64,000 nucleotides of DNA from JAUIET01 sp045106985 (GTDB taxonomy: Bacteria; Pseudomonadota; Gammaproteobacteria; Pseudomonadales; JAUIET01), in NCBI GenBank assembly GCA_045106985.1, contig JBGCFQ010000010.1:1-64000 (forward strand), read 5' to 3'. Each line of letters begins with the position of its first letter. The first letter of the stretch is position 1. Below, one piece after another: positions 1 through 8,563 of the stretch. The translations under genes were made by a program, and so were the position numbers. The notes under the pieces were generated by a model that was given only the letters and a program-made list of their open reading frames with translations, searched no databases and had not been told where the DNA came from.

Positions 1-1
1 C

Positions 2-346
2 GAGTTAACAGTGCGTGGCGAAAGCGGGGACTTTATCGCGTTGCAAAGTGCTCTTGCAGACTTGAATGTAGACTGGGAGCAACCTCTCGCCAGAATATTT
101 GGTGACGTAGGCGGCCATCAATTAGGCCGCTTTATTCGCAGTTCTCTCGCCCTTGGTAAACAGCTAAACGAAAACGTTCACGCTCAAATCGAAGAGTTCC
201 TGCACACCGAGGCAAGTTTGCTTCCGCCTCGCGCAGAGCTTGACGCTTTTTACGCCGACATAAGCAGTCTGGGCCAACGCGTAGACCGACTGGAAGCCAG
301 AGTGCAACGTGTTAACAAACTCATTGCCGAGCGGAGCACAAGATGA
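2..346 (+). CDS. ubiJ: UbiJ, ubiquinone biosynthesis accessory factor (C-terminal part, 5' end outside window)
   Basis: The reading frame is open from base 2, so the gene begins outside the window; the in-frame GTG at 11 is probably internal. About 114 C-terminal residues are present. They include the segment LGRFIRSSLALGKQL and a terminal coiled coil (LGQRVDRLEARVQRVNKL), as found at the C-terminus of the SCP2-domain protein UbiJ. In its family UbiJ is the lipid-binding organiser of the soluble ubiquinone-synthesis complex, together with UbiK. The stop codon overlaps the ubiB start (ATGA), which indicates translational coupling. The order ubiJ-ubiB is conserved in gammaproteobacteria, usually after ubiE. 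The N-terminal SCP2 domain cannot be judged here. Confidence 0.85.
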   Translation, partial: ELTVRGESGDFIALQSALADLNVDWEQPLARIFGDVGGHQLGRFIRSSLALGKQLNENVHAQIEEFLHTEASLLPPRAELDAFYADISSLGQRVDRLEARVQRVNKLIAERSTR

Positions 347-2040
347 GGCTATTTGCTCGCACGCGCCGAGCTATGCGCATTGCTAGTGTGGCTGCGCGCT
401 ATCGGCTCGACCTATTGGCCAACTTGGAAGGCATGCCCTTCACGGTGCGCGCCGCATTACTGCCCGCCAAGTTGTTTCCTGTGCGTAATCGCGAGCGAGG
501 CGAAAGGTTGCGCTTGGCCTTGCAAGACCTCGGCCCGGTATTTGTGAAATTTGGCCAAGTGCTGTCTACCCGCCCAGATCTTATTCCAGCTGATATCGCC
601 ACCGAACTAAACCTACTGCAAGACCAAGTTGCTCCATTCGACAGTGCCAAGGCAGTCGCAATCATTGAACAAGCGTTTGGCGCTAACATTGGTGATATTT
701 TTGAACACTTTGATGAAGCACCAATGGCGTCTGCTTCCATCGCCCAAGTACACACGGCAGTTCTTTGCTTAGATAAGCCGCTCGCACATGACCCTTCATC
801 CCCAGATCCGCCACAAGAGCTGAACTCTAACACTGTTGAAGTTGTGGTTAAAATTGTTCGCCCTGATATAGAAGCAACCATTGCCGATGACATCAGCTTG
901 ATGCACTCGGTTGCGAAACTTGTTGAACGCTTTGTACCGGATGGGCACAGACTTCGCCCAGTTGACGTTGTGGCCGAATATCAGCATGTAATAGGCGACG
1001 AGCTGAACATGCAGCTAGAAGCCGCCAATACCAGCCAATTACGCCGCAACTTCGAAAATTCTGATCTACTCTATGTACCTGAAGTTTACTGGGATTTTGT
1101 GCGCCCAAACGTATTGGTTATGGAGCGTATTTACGGCATTCCAATCACCAATATTGATGAGCTGCACGCACACAATACCAATATGAAAGAACTCGCTGAG
1201 CGCGGCGTAGAAATATTCTTTTCTCAAGTATTCAGAGACAGCTTCTTTCACGCCGACATGCATCCGGGTAATATTTTTGTCGACGTTAGCAATCCCGACA
1301 AACCTAAGTACATCGGCATCGATTGCGCTATCATTGGCAGCCTGGACGAAACCGACCTTTATTATCTAGCGCGCAACCTGCTGGCTATTTTTCAACGCGA
1401 CTATCGCACAGTGGCCGAGATGCACGTTGAAAGCGGCTGGGTACCCAAGCACATACGTGCCACTGATTTCGAGTCTGCGATTCGCAGTGTCTGCGAACCC
1501 ATTTTTCAAAAACCGCTGTCTGAAATCTCTTTCGGTCAAATTTTGTTGTACCTGTTTACGGTAGCGCGACGTTTTGAAATGAGCGTTCAACCTAATTTGG
1601 TATTGTTGCAAAAAACCTTGCTGGCCGTTGAAGGACTTGGGCGACAGTTGTACCCGCAGCTGGATTTATGGCAGACAGCCCAGCCATTCCTCGAAGATTG
1701 GATGGCAAAGCGCTACGCCCCTGCACAAGTATTGCAACGTATGCAAAAGCAAGCCCCTTCACTTTTACTGCAATTGCCGCAACTGCCAGACCTGTTGATT
1801 GATAATCTCAAACAGGCGTCAGGCTTACGCGAGGCGGCGGCCGCACAACAATTGCACTTGGCCGACTTACAGCAACAGGGGCGACGGCGTGAACGACGGC
1901 AAAAGATAGTCGCCGCAGCCCTAATTGCACTGGCGGCCACCATGGCAATTGCGCCTGAAAGCCTGATGCTGACCGAACATGATCTCAGCGCTTTACCGCT
2001 GTTGCTGGGCACAATGGGCATCGCACTGCTGCTAGGCTAA
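343..2040 (+). CDS. ubiB: UbiB, ABC1/ADCK-family atypical kinase-like protein for ubiquinone synthesis
   Basis: This 565-residue protein carries the ABC1 signature: the KxGQ motif at residues 69-72 (KFGQ) followed by LSTRPDL, an AQVH stretch in the nucleotide-binding region, FFHADMHPGN as the catalytic-loop equivalent, and IDCAIIG in the DFG position. Two hydrophobic segments close the C-terminus (about residues 520-565), matching the membrane anchor of UbiB. Family knowledge: UbiB is an ATPase that supports aerobic ubiquinone synthesis at the inner membrane, perhaps by extracting lipid intermediates. DCA replaces the usual DFG, a change I have not checked against homologues. It overlaps ubiJ by 4 bp, and length and context are normal. 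Confidence 0.93.
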   Translation: MRLFARTRRAMRIASVAARYRLDLLANLEGMPFTVRAALLPAKLFPVRNRERGERLRLALQDLGPVFVKFGQVLSTRPDLIPADIATELNLLQDQVAPFDSAKAVAIIEQAFGANIGDIFEHFDEAPMASASIAQVHTAVLCLDKPLAHDPSSPDPPQELNSNTVEVVVKIVRPDIEATIADDISLMHSVAKLVERFVPDGHRLRPVDVVAEYQHVIGDELNMQLEAANTSQLRRNFENSDLLYVPEVYWDFVRPNVLVMERIYGIPITNIDELHAHNTNMKELAERGVEIFFSQVFRDSFFHADMHPGNIFVDVSNPDKPKYIGIDCAIIGSLDETDLYYLARNLLAIFQRDYRTVAEMHVESGWVPKHIRATDFESAIRSVCEPIFQKPLSEISFGQILLYLFTVARRFEMSVQPNLVLLQKTLLAVEGLGRQLYPQLDLWQTAQPFLEDWMAKRYAPAQVLQRMQKQAPSLLLQLPQLPDLLIDNLKQASGLREAAAAQQLHLADLQQQGRRRERRQKIVAAALIALAATMAIAPESLMLTEHDLSALPLLLGTMGIALLLG

Positions 2041-2171
2041 GCGAACACATATCCAGCAGATGCAGGACCCAAAGCACTTTGCGGGGCCGACCCATAGGGG
2101 CATCTAGACAATGACACAACCGGGTGACAGCCCAGAAATAGACAGGAATCTATTTCCGGACATTAAAAGAG

Positions 2172-2585
2172 ATGAACATGAACACACTGACTGCAGCGAC
2201 TGATCGAGTGAATTGGAACGAACAAGGTCTGGTAGCCGCCATTGCCCAAGATGCGCAGAGTCGTGAGATATTGATGATGGCCTGGATGAATGCCGAGGCA
2301 TTGGAGAAAACCATCAGCACCGGTCGCGCCGTATACTGGTCACGCTCCAGAGCATGCCTCTGGCACAAAGGGGAAGAATCAGGTCACCACCAAGACGTGA
2401 AGGAAATAAGGCTGGACTGTGACGAGGATGTCATTATATTGTTGGTTGAACAACACGGCGGCATTGCTTGCCATACGGGGCGTACAAGCTGTTTTTATCG
2501 CCGTTGGGAAGATGGTGATTGGCAAACGGTTGAGCCTGTCGTGAAAAACCCCGACGACATTTATAATCGGAAAAAGAACAACTAA
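2172..2585 (+). CDS. hisI: HisI, phosphoribosyl-AMP cyclohydrolase
   Basis: This 137-residue protein catalyses the third step of histidine synthesis, opening the purine ring of phosphoribosyl-AMP. Recognisable motifs are LVAAIAQDA, MAWMN, the SRSRACLWHKGEESGH block, the DCDED metal-binding run and GGIACHTGRTSCFYR, which together supply the zinc and magnesium ligands. Only the cyclohydrolase is present, so this is the monofunctional form and not the fused HisIE of enterics. The ATG at 2172 is followed by a second ATG at 2178. The AAAGAG just upstream is better spaced for 2178, so the true start may be two codons later. hisE follows after 38 bp. Confidence 0.94.
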   Translation: MNMNTLTAATDRVNWNEQGLVAAIAQDAQSREILMMAWMNAEALEKTISTGRAVYWSRSRACLWHKGEESGHHQDVKEIRLDCDEDVIILLVEQHGGIACHTGRTSCFYRRWEDGDWQTVEPVVKNPDDIYNRKKNN

Positions 2586-2623
2586 ATAGGTAGGCAGCTT
2601 GGCTGCTACTGGCACAAGGAACA

Positions 2624-2956
2624 ATGGACGACGTCTTACAACATCTCACCGACCTCATTGAAGAGAGAATTCAGTCAGCTGACGAGCAAAGCTCATATGT
2701 GGCTAAATTAAGCAGTGCGGGACTGGACAAAATTCTTGAAAAAGTAGGCGAAGAGGCAATTGAAGTGATTCTTGCAGCCAAACACGCCGAGCAATATGGC
2801 AATAATGAGAAGCTGATCCATGAGTCCGCCGACTTATTGTTCCATACTCTAGTGATGCTGGCCTCATTGGGCGCAGACATCAATCAGGTTTTGGCCGAGC
2901 TTGAAAGCCGTTTTGGCATGTCTGGCCTTGAAGAGAAAAAAAATCGACGCGGCTAA
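2624..2956 (+). CDS. hisE: HisE, phosphoribosyl-ATP pyrophosphatase
   Basis: The 110-residue product belongs to the MazG-like all-alpha NTP pyrophosphohydrolases and performs step two of histidine synthesis, phosphoribosyl-ATP to phosphoribosyl-AMP plus pyrophosphate. The motif GEEAIEVILAAKH, with its acidic metal ligands, and the ESADLLFHTLVML helix (ExxD) are clear. An upstream AAGGAA at 2615-2620 is a fair ribosome binding site. The gene sits between hisI and tatA, the arrangement typical of Pseudomonas-type genomes in which hisIE and tatABC lie together although they are unrelated in function. Confidence 0.94.
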   Translation: MDDVLQHLTDLIEERIQSADEQSSYVAKLSSAGLDKILEKVGEEAIEVILAAKHAEQYGNNEKLIHESADLLFHTLVMLASLGADINQVLAELESRFGMSGLEEKKNRRG

Positions 2957-2977
2957 ATCGCGACGTTTGGAGGATTT

Positions 2978-3211
2978 ATGGGACTAGGTGGTATTAGTAT
3001 TTGGCAATTGCTTATCGTTCTGGCCATTGTAGTGATGTTGTTCGGCACAAAGCGATTACGCACTATGGGCAGCGATCTTGGTGAAGCAATCAAGGGCTTT
3101 CGTAGCTCGATCGGTGATGACGAAGAAAACAAAATTTCCGGGCAGGAAGGACAAGAGGCCAAAGGCGAATTCATCGACTCTACAGCCGAAAAGGTCGAAG
3201 ACAACAAATAG
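2978..3211 (+). CDS. tatA: TatA, twin-arginine translocase pore subunit
   Basis: This 77-residue protein has the TatA plan: a short N-terminal membrane helix (SIWQLLIVLAIVVMLFG), the turn GTKRLR, an amphipathic helix (MGSDLGEAIKGFRSSI), and an acidic hydrophilic tail. TatA oligomers form the conduit through which folded proteins cross the inner membrane. A strong GGAGG lies just before the ATG. It is the first gene of tatABC. In this window the Rieske proteins may depend on Tat if they have partners in the periplasm, but none shows an obvious twin-arginine signal. Confidence 0.94.
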   Translation: MGLGGISIWQLLIVLAIVVMLFGTKRLRTMGSDLGEAIKGFRSSIGDDEENKISGQEGQEAKGEFIDSTAEKVEDNK

Positions 3212-3268
3212 ACTGTTCTTGACCAACCTTTTTTCTATCGTTGGTTTCAACCAGTCTGGAAATCACTC

Positions 3269-3328
3269 ATGAATGTTTGGTTTATAGATGTTTGGCTCAT
3301 AGATGTTTGGCTCATAGATGTTTGACAT
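3269..3328 (+). repeat. 15-bp tandem repeat across the tatB start codon
   Basis: Four head-to-tail copies of a 15-bp unit run from 3269 to 3328: a diverged copy at 3269-3283, two identical copies of ATAGATGTTTGGCTC (3284-3298 and 3299-3313), and a final copy at 3314-3328 that contains the tatB ATG. Because 15 is a multiple of three, each unit places an ATG in the tatB frame (3273, 3288, 3303, 3318). The first three are closed by TAG after four sense codons, and each TAG directly abuts the next ATG. A different frame opens at ATG 3269 and ends with a TGA at 3323-3325, inside tatB. Confidence 0.93.
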
Positions 3329-3632
3329 AGGCTTTCTCGAATTAATGGCTGTTGCGGTTGTTGGGCTGTTAGTTATTGGCCCGGAGCAACTGCCCAGCAC
3401 AGTGCGCACTATTATGTTGTGGATTGGTCGCTTACGCCGCAGTTTTAGCCAGGTTAAACAAGACATAGAACGAGAGATTGGGGCTGAAGATATTCGCCGC
3501 CAACTGCACAATGAATCAGTTATGCAAGAGCTGGAAAAAACCAGGCAGGAACTGAACAGCATTGCTGAAGAAACCAAAGAGAGTGTTGAACGCATCGACG
3601 GCAGCATTAAAGAACTACCACCCAAAACTTAA
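3318..3632 (+). CDS. tatB: TatB, twin-arginine translocase receptor subunit
   Basis: The 104-residue protein begins with MFDIGFLELMAVAVVGLLVIGPEQLP, written here as the standard TatB N-terminus: one membrane helix, the GPE turn, then a charged amphipathic helix and a helical tail. TatB works with TatC in recognising twin-arginine signal peptides. The start at 3318 fits the conserved N-terminus, but no clear Shine-Dalgarno sequence precedes it. The ribosome instead meets a ladder of mini-ORFs made by a 15-bp repeat. This suggests that translation depends on re-initiation or on an upstream reading frame, which is inference. TatC follows 38 bp downstream. Confidence 0.93.
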   Translation: MFDIGFLELMAVAVVGLLVIGPEQLPSTVRTIMLWIGRLRRSFSQVKQDIEREIGAEDIRRQLHNESVMQELEKTRQELNSIAEETKESVERIDGSIKELPPKT

Positions 3633-3670
3633 GTGCCTATCCTTAGTTTGTTTATAATTTTCTCCTAGCT

Positions 3671-4432
3671 ATGACTGACGACGACAAAGCACTGCCACTG
3701 GTAGAGCATCTGACGGAACTGCGCGATAGATTACTTCGCTCGCTGTTCGCTGTACTGCTTATTTTTGTTGCGCTCTACAGCTTTGCTAACGATATTTATG
3801 GCTTTGTTTCCGAGCCTTTGCGCAAGTTCTTACCTGAGGGCGCAACAATGATTGCCACTGATGTCGCGTCGCCTTTCTTAACACCGTTCAAGTTAACTTT
3901 GGTACTGGCTGTATTTCTTGCTGTGCCATACCTGCTTTACCAACTTTGGTCTTTTGTAGCGCCCGGCATGTACCGTCACGAGAAACGGTTTGCCATCCCT
4001 CTACTTGGGTCTAGCGTGCTCCTGTTTTATCTTGGCATCGCGTTTGCCTACTTCGTCGTGTTCCCCTTGGTGTTTGGATTTTTCACCAGCATTGGTCCAA
4101 GTGAAATGACAGTAATGACTGACATAAACAGTTATCTCAATTTTATTCTGAAGCTGTTCTTTGCGTTCGGCGTAGCATTTGAAATACCCATTGCCACGGT
4201 GTTACTCATTTGGGCTGAGCTAACGACCGCAGATTCACTCGCGGCAAAACGACGCTACATTATTGTAGGCTGCTTTGTTGTAGGAATGCTGCTTACGCCA
4301 CCCGACATCATTTCTCAGGCCTTGCTGGCTTTTCCAATGTGGCTACTGTTTGAAGTTGGCATAATACTCGGCCGCTGGATCGAAAAAGATCGAGAGCCAA
4401 CGCCCGACACCAATACGCCAAGCGAAACTTAA
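3671..4432 (+). CDS. tatC: TatC, twin-arginine translocase membrane receptor
   Basis: This 253-residue protein has six predicted membrane segments and the family landmarks EHLTELRDRLLRS at the N-terminus, SPFLTPFKLTL, YQLWSFVAPGMYRHEKR in the first cytoplasmic loop with its conserved acidic and aromatic residues, and LLTPPDIISQ near the C-terminus. TatC binds the twin-arginine signal peptide and nucleates translocon assembly with TatB and TatA. The hydrophilic tail after the last helix is short. The gene completes tatABC and ends 26 bp before the oligopeptidase gene, so read-through is likely. No ribosome binding site anomaly is seen. Confidence 0.95.
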   Translation: MTDDDKALPLVEHLTELRDRLLRSLFAVLLIFVALYSFANDIYGFVSEPLRKFLPEGATMIATDVASPFLTPFKLTLVLAVFLAVPYLLYQLWSFVAPGMYRHEKRFAIPLLGSSVLLFYLGIAFAYFVVFPLVFGFFTSIGPSEMTVMTDINSYLNFILKLFFAFGVAFEIPIATVLLIWAELTTADSLAAKRRYIIVGCFVVGMLLTPPDIISQALLAFPMWLLFEVGIILGRWIEKDREPTPDTNTPSET

Positions 4433-4458
4433 CATTCGAATTAAGGTGCCCCAATTCC

Positions 4459-6495
4459 ATGAGCAATCCTCTTTTACAGCAACACGAGCTACCGTCTTTT
4501 GACACGATTGAAGCCGCGCATATATTTCCGGCCATGGAAACAATCATTGAAGGCAATCTTAACGCCATAGACCAGCTGCTCGAACAACTAGGCACACCAA
4601 GCTGGAACTCTTTATGCGGAAAGTTGGAATCACTTAATGACCAACTTGAACAGGCATGGTCGCCCGTCAGCCATTTAAATGGTGTATTGCAGACTGACGC
4701 TTTGCGCGAAAATTACGAAAAGTGCCTGCCTTTATTATCCAATTACAGTACCCAGCTTGGACAAAACAAACGACTGTTCGCGGCCTTCCAAACCCTGCGC
4801 AACAGCGAACAGTTTAACCAACTAGAAGACGCACAACAGCAAGTCATTGAGAATAATCTTCGCGACTTTTCTCTTGCTGGCATCGATCTTGATGACGAAA
4901 AGCAAACACGTTACGGAGAGTTGAAACAGCAGTTATCCGAAGCAAGCAATCAATATTCAAACAATGTACTCGACGCAACCCAGGCCTGGTTTAAGCACAT
5001 AAAAAATGTAAACGATTTACGAGGCATGCCCGACGCCGCGATTGCAGCCGCGGCAAGTGCAGCTAAAAGCCGTGAGCTTGAAGGTTATTGCCTCACTCTG
5101 GATGCGCCGTGTTACATCGCTGTTGTCAGTTACGCCGACGACCCCGAACTTCGAAAGGAGATGTACACCGCGTACAGTACGCGCGCGTCCGATCAGGGGC
5201 CGAACGCTAAGGAATTCGACAACAGCGAACTAATGAGTCGCATCACTATGCTTCGCGCTGAGCTAGCCAAGCTTCTGGGCTTTGATAGCTATGCAGACCT
5301 ATCACTCGCAAAAAAAATGGCCGACACACCTGAAACTGTGATTGATTTCCTGCGGCAATTAGCGAGTCGCACGCGACCGGTTGCAGAGCAGGATTTGGCG
5401 GACCTTGTCGGCTTTGCTCTAGAGGTTCATGGAAACAACTCATTGAACCCATGGGACATTAGTTACTATTCTGAAAAACTGCGTAAGCAGCAATTTGATA
5501 TTGATCAGGAAGAGTTGCGACCCTACTTCCCGGCCGAACATGTAACACAGGGATTGTTTAAGGTTGCAGGTCGTTTATTCAACATAGATATTGTCGCCAA
5601 CAAGACAATGAGTACCTGGCATAAAGATGTTCGTAGCTTCGACATCCAGCGCAATGGCGACACCATCGCGCGATTCTATCTTGATTTATACGCTCGCGAA
5701 AATAAACGCGGCGGCGCATGGATGGCTGATTGTCGTGTACGACGACGAGACGCCAATAACGAACTACAAATTCCAGTCGCGTTTCTTACCTGCAATTTTA
5801 TGGCGCCTGTAGCAGAGCAACCGTCCTTACTCACGTTCAATGAGGTAACCACCTTGTTTCATGAGTTCGGTCACGGGCTTCACCACATGTTAACCAAGGT
5901 TGAATACGCCGAGGTGTCAGGTATTAATGGCGTTGCCTGGGACGCAGTGGAACTGCCGTCACAATTTCTGGAAAACTGGTGTTGGCAAGCTGAGGTAATC
6001 AGCGAAATTTCTGCGCATTTTGAAAGCAAGGAAGCGCTGCCCCAACAACAGTTGGCCAAGCTGCTGGCGGCTAAGAATTTTCAGGCCGGGATGCAAATGC
6101 TTCGCCAAATAGAATTCGCCTTGTTCGACTTCACCATGCATCAACAACAAGGTATGGGCTCTGCACGAGAAATTCAAGATCTGTTAGATGCGGTTCGAGA
6201 AGAAGTTTCGGTCGTTATTCCACCGAGAGAGAATCGCTTTCAACATGGCTTTAGTCACATATTCGCAGGCGGCTACGCAGCTGGTTACTATAGCTATAAG
6301 TGGGCTGAAGTGCTGTCTGCCGACGCGTTCTCGGAGTTCGAAAAAAATGGCATCTTCGATGCAACTACCAGCCAACGTTTTTTGAGCGAAATATTGGAGA
6401 AAGGCGGCTCGCAAAATGCCATGCAGCTGTTTAAGAATTTCATGGGGCGTGAACCCAGCGTCGATGCACTGCTAAAACAATCAGCGATTGCCTAA
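4459..6495 (+). CDS. prlC: Oligopeptidase A, M3-family zinc metallopeptidase
   Basis: The 678-residue length equals that of E. coli oligopeptidase A. The zinc site is visible as LFHEFGHGLHHML (HExxH) with the third ligand region VAWDAVELPSQFLENW, and FSHIFAGGYAAGYYSYKWAEV near the end is the conserved substrate-binding loop. In its family it is a cytoplasmic enzyme that degrades signal-peptide fragments and other short peptides. It lies directly downstream of tatC. Its last four bases overlap the end of the convergent smr gene. Confidence 0.95.
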   Translation: MSNPLLQQHELPSFDTIEAAHIFPAMETIIEGNLNAIDQLLEQLGTPSWNSLCGKLESLNDQLEQAWSPVSHLNGVLQTDALRENYEKCLPLLSNYSTQLGQNKRLFAAFQTLRNSEQFNQLEDAQQQVIENNLRDFSLAGIDLDDEKQTRYGELKQQLSEASNQYSNNVLDATQAWFKHIKNVNDLRGMPDAAIAAAASAAKSRELEGYCLTLDAPCYIAVVSYADDPELRKEMYTAYSTRASDQGPNAKEFDNSELMSRITMLRAELAKLLGFDSYADLSLAKKMADTPETVIDFLRQLASRTRPVAEQDLADLVGFALEVHGNNSLNPWDISYYSEKLRKQQFDIDQEELRPYFPAEHVTQGLFKVAGRLFNIDIVANKTMSTWHKDVRSFDIQRNGDTIARFYLDLYARENKRGGAWMADCRVRRRDANNELQIPVAFLTCNFMAPVAEQPSLLTFNEVTTLFHEFGHGLHHMLTKVEYAEVSGINGVAWDAVELPSQFLENWCWQAEVISEISAHFESKEALPQQQLAKLLAAKNFQAGMQMLRQIEFALFDFTMHQQQGMGSAREIQDLLDAVREEVSVVIPPRENRFQHGFSHIFAGGYAAGYYSYKWAEVLSADAFSEFEKNGIFDATTSQRFLSEILEKGGSQNAMQLFKNFMGREPSVDALLKQSAIA

Positions 6496-7055
6496 CGCTT
6501 GCTATGCTTCTCTTTATTGGCTAGTTTTTGTGAATCGCTCTTTCGAAACAAAACATAAACAGCGCCCGCGCCGCCATGTTGTTTCTGCGCGGTATGGAAA
6601 GCGAGAACGTCGGGCAAGTCGCGAAGCCAATAGTTAACGCAGCTCTTTATAATGGCTTTTTCGCCTTTACCATGAACTATCAACGCAGTACGCACATCGT
6701 ACCGTAAGCAGTCCTGCGAAAACTGGTATACAGCAGTGCGTGCCTGCTCCACAGTGTGCTTATGTAAATCGAGGCGCGCATCTACTGCGTATTTGCCTAA
6801 GCGCATTTTCTTTAATACACCGTGTTGCACACCCGGTCGGCCGTATTCAAGAATAGCGTGAGGATCTACCTCTGGTATAAAATTGTCTGCCAGCGGGTTT
6901 CCATCTCCTCCTATATTCTCCATTGCGGCTTTTCTGGCAGCTTGTTGGGTCAAGCTGGGAGACTGAGTCCGACCTTGGCTGTCTCGTTGTACTCGCTGCT
7001 GCTGAATTGGTGTTACACCATCCAGCTCCTCTTTAAACAGGTCTTCATCTGACAT
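6492..7055 (-). CDS. Smr-domain protein (SmrA-like putative endonuclease)
   Basis: This 187-residue protein has a charged, Gln- and Arg-rich N-terminal half and a C-terminal Smr domain (about residues 95-180). The domain shows LDLHKHTVEQARTAV, where the classic motif is LDLHG, the IVHGKGEKAIIKSCV loop that corresponds to HGxG, and LPDVLAFHTAQKQHGGAGAVYVL. Stand-alone small Smr proteins of this form are common in gammaproteobacteria. Nicking or RNA-cleavage activity has been reported for some family members; the role here is unproven. It is the downstream member of a minus-strand series, 48 bp from dtd. Confidence 0.9.
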   Translation of the reverse strand: MSDEDLFKEELDGVTPIQQQRVQRDSQGRTQSPSLTQQAARKAAMENIGGDGNPLADNFIPEVDPHAILEYGRPGVQHGVLKKMRLGKYAVDARLDLHKHTVEQARTAVYQFSQDCLRYDVRTALIVHGKGEKAIIKSCVNYWLRDLPDVLAFHTAQKQHGGAGAVYVLFRKSDSQKLANKEKHSKR

Positions 7056-7103
7056 AATCTATTAATACCTCGCGACCTCGACCTTAGACCTTAACTCTCG
7101 ATC

Positions 7104-7541
7104 TCAACTATCCAACATGAAGGTAACGGGTCCATCATTAACTAGATGGACTTTCATATCAGCCGCGAAGCGGCCGGTTTGCACAGAGCCTAAAGAATTT
7201 GCCACATGAGTAGCAGCAGCATCATACAATTGCTCAGCAATCACAGGAGTTGCGCCTCGACTAAAGCTAGGTCGCAAGCCCTTTCGCGTGTCCGCACATA
7301 GCGTGAACTGTGACACCAATAGCACTTCAGCTTCAATGTCTTTAACACTGAGATTCATTTTTCCTTCGGAATCAGAAAATATTCTGTAACTCAGACATTT
7401 GTCCATTAGCTTGCGCATTCTAGGCAGGTCGTCATTCGACTCTACGCCCAGCAGAACGAGTAAACCGCGGCTAATCTGGCCAACGACCTCTCCATCAACT
7501 TCAACGCGTGCTTCACTAACACGCTGCACCAATGCCTTCAC
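7104..7541 (-). CDS. dtd: D-aminoacyl-tRNA deacylase
   Basis: The 145-residue protein matches DTD in length. It contains the two signature motifs, VSQFTLCADTRKGLRPSF (SQFTL) and NDGPVTFML (the GPVTF loop with the Gly-cisPro chirality filter at the end). It removes D-amino acids mis-attached to tRNAs, so acting as a proofreading enzyme. Its start codon overlaps the stop of the upstream proline iminopeptidase gene (ATGA, 7538-7541), so the two are translationally coupled. Confidence 0.96.
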   Translation of the reverse strand: MKALVQRVSEARVEVDGEVVGQISRGLLVLLGVESNDDLPRMRKLMDKCLSYRIFSDSEGKMNLSVKDIEAEVLLVSQFTLCADTRKGLRPSFSRGATPVIAEQLYDAAATHVANSLGSVQTGRFAADMKVHLVNDGPVTFMLDS

Positions 7542-8503
7542 ACCCGATAGTCATCCGAAAATCGTTGGGCCATATCGCGCGTCGCTCTTATTAACGCGTC
7601 AACTGTACCCGGCTCATTCGCCGAGTGACCGGCATCGCGAACAATGTGCAACGCTGCATCGTGCCAGACTCTGCTCAGCTCTATCGCGTTATCCAATGGG
7701 CACACCATGTCGTAACGACCGTGAACAATAGTTCCAGGTATGCCATTGAGCTTAGCGCCGTCACGTAAAATTTGATTGGGCTCGATAAAGCCTCGGTGAG
7801 CAAAGAAGTGGGCCTCTATTCGCGCCATCGCTAATGCTATGTGAGGCTGGGAAACAAATTCCACCGAGCTCGCATTTGGCCTCAACGTTGAACAGCGCCC
7901 TTCCCACAACGACCACGCTTTAGCGGCCTGCATTCTCATCAGCTCATTATTACTTACCAGACGCTTATAGTAAGCTTTTGGCAAGTCATCACGTTCTTCG
8001 ATAGGAATAGGGGCTATAAAGTCTTCCCAATAATCCGGGAAGATCAAGCTGGCTCCGTGCTGATAAAACCATTTAATTTCGCTTTCGCGGCACATAAATA
8101 TGCCCCGCAGAATTAAGCCTAGAACCTGCTCAGGATACTTCTGCGCATACAGCAAAGACAGGGTTGAACCCCAACTGCCACCGAACAGTACCCAGCGCTG
8201 AATATTTAACTCGCTTCGAATGGCCTCCATGTCATCCAGCAAAGACATGGTGTCATTGTTCATTAGCTCAGCGTGCGGCGTAGAGCGTCCAGCGCCACGT
8301 TGATCGAACAATATGATCCGGTATTTCTCGGGATCAAAAAAAGTACGATGCTGAGCGGTTACACCAGCGCCTGGTCCACCGTGCACAAACAATACCGGTA
8401 TGCCATTTGGGTTACCAGATTCCTCCAAATACAATTCGTGTGGAGGCGACACCTTCAAGCGTTGACGGTGGTAGGGTTTTATATCTGGATATTGTAGAAA
8501 CAT
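7538..8503 (-). CDS. pip: Proline iminopeptidase, alpha/beta hydrolase S33
   Basis: This 321-residue alpha/beta hydrolase has the oxyanion region VLFVHGGPGAGVTAQHRTFF (HGGPG), the nucleophile elbow GGSWGSTLSLLYAQ (GxSxG), an acid in GRYDMVCP and the catalytic histidine in DAGHSANEPG. The N-terminus YPDIKPYHRQRLKVS...LYLEESGNPNG is typical of bacterial prolyl aminopeptidases, which release N-terminal proline from peptides in the cytoplasm. No signal peptide is present. The gene is coupled to dtd by a 4-bp overlap. Confidence 0.93.
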   Translation of the reverse strand: MFLQYPDIKPYHRQRLKVSPPHELYLEESGNPNGIPVLFVHGGPGAGVTAQHRTFFDPEKYRIILFDQRGAGRSTPHAELMNNDTMSLLDDMEAIRSELNIQRWVLFGGSWGSTLSLLYAQKYPEQVLGLILRGIFMCRESEIKWFYQHGASLIFPDYWEDFIAPIPIEERDDLPKAYYKRLVSNNELMRMQAAKAWSLWEGRCSTLRPNASSVEFVSQPHIALAMARIEAHFFAHRGFIEPNQILRDGAKLNGIPGTIVHGRYDMVCPLDNAIELSRVWHDAALHIVRDAGHSANEPGTVDALIRATRDMAQRFSDDYRV

Positions 8504-8563
8504 GCTTGCACCTTAAGCCAAAGCTATTGCAATGGCTATTGGCATTAGCGCTAAAAAATACGC

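Noticed and set aside
399..893. 164-codon minus-strand frame inside ubiB
   Set aside because: It is wholly antisense to a well-supported gene, with Ser/Arg-rich composition typical of a shadow frame.
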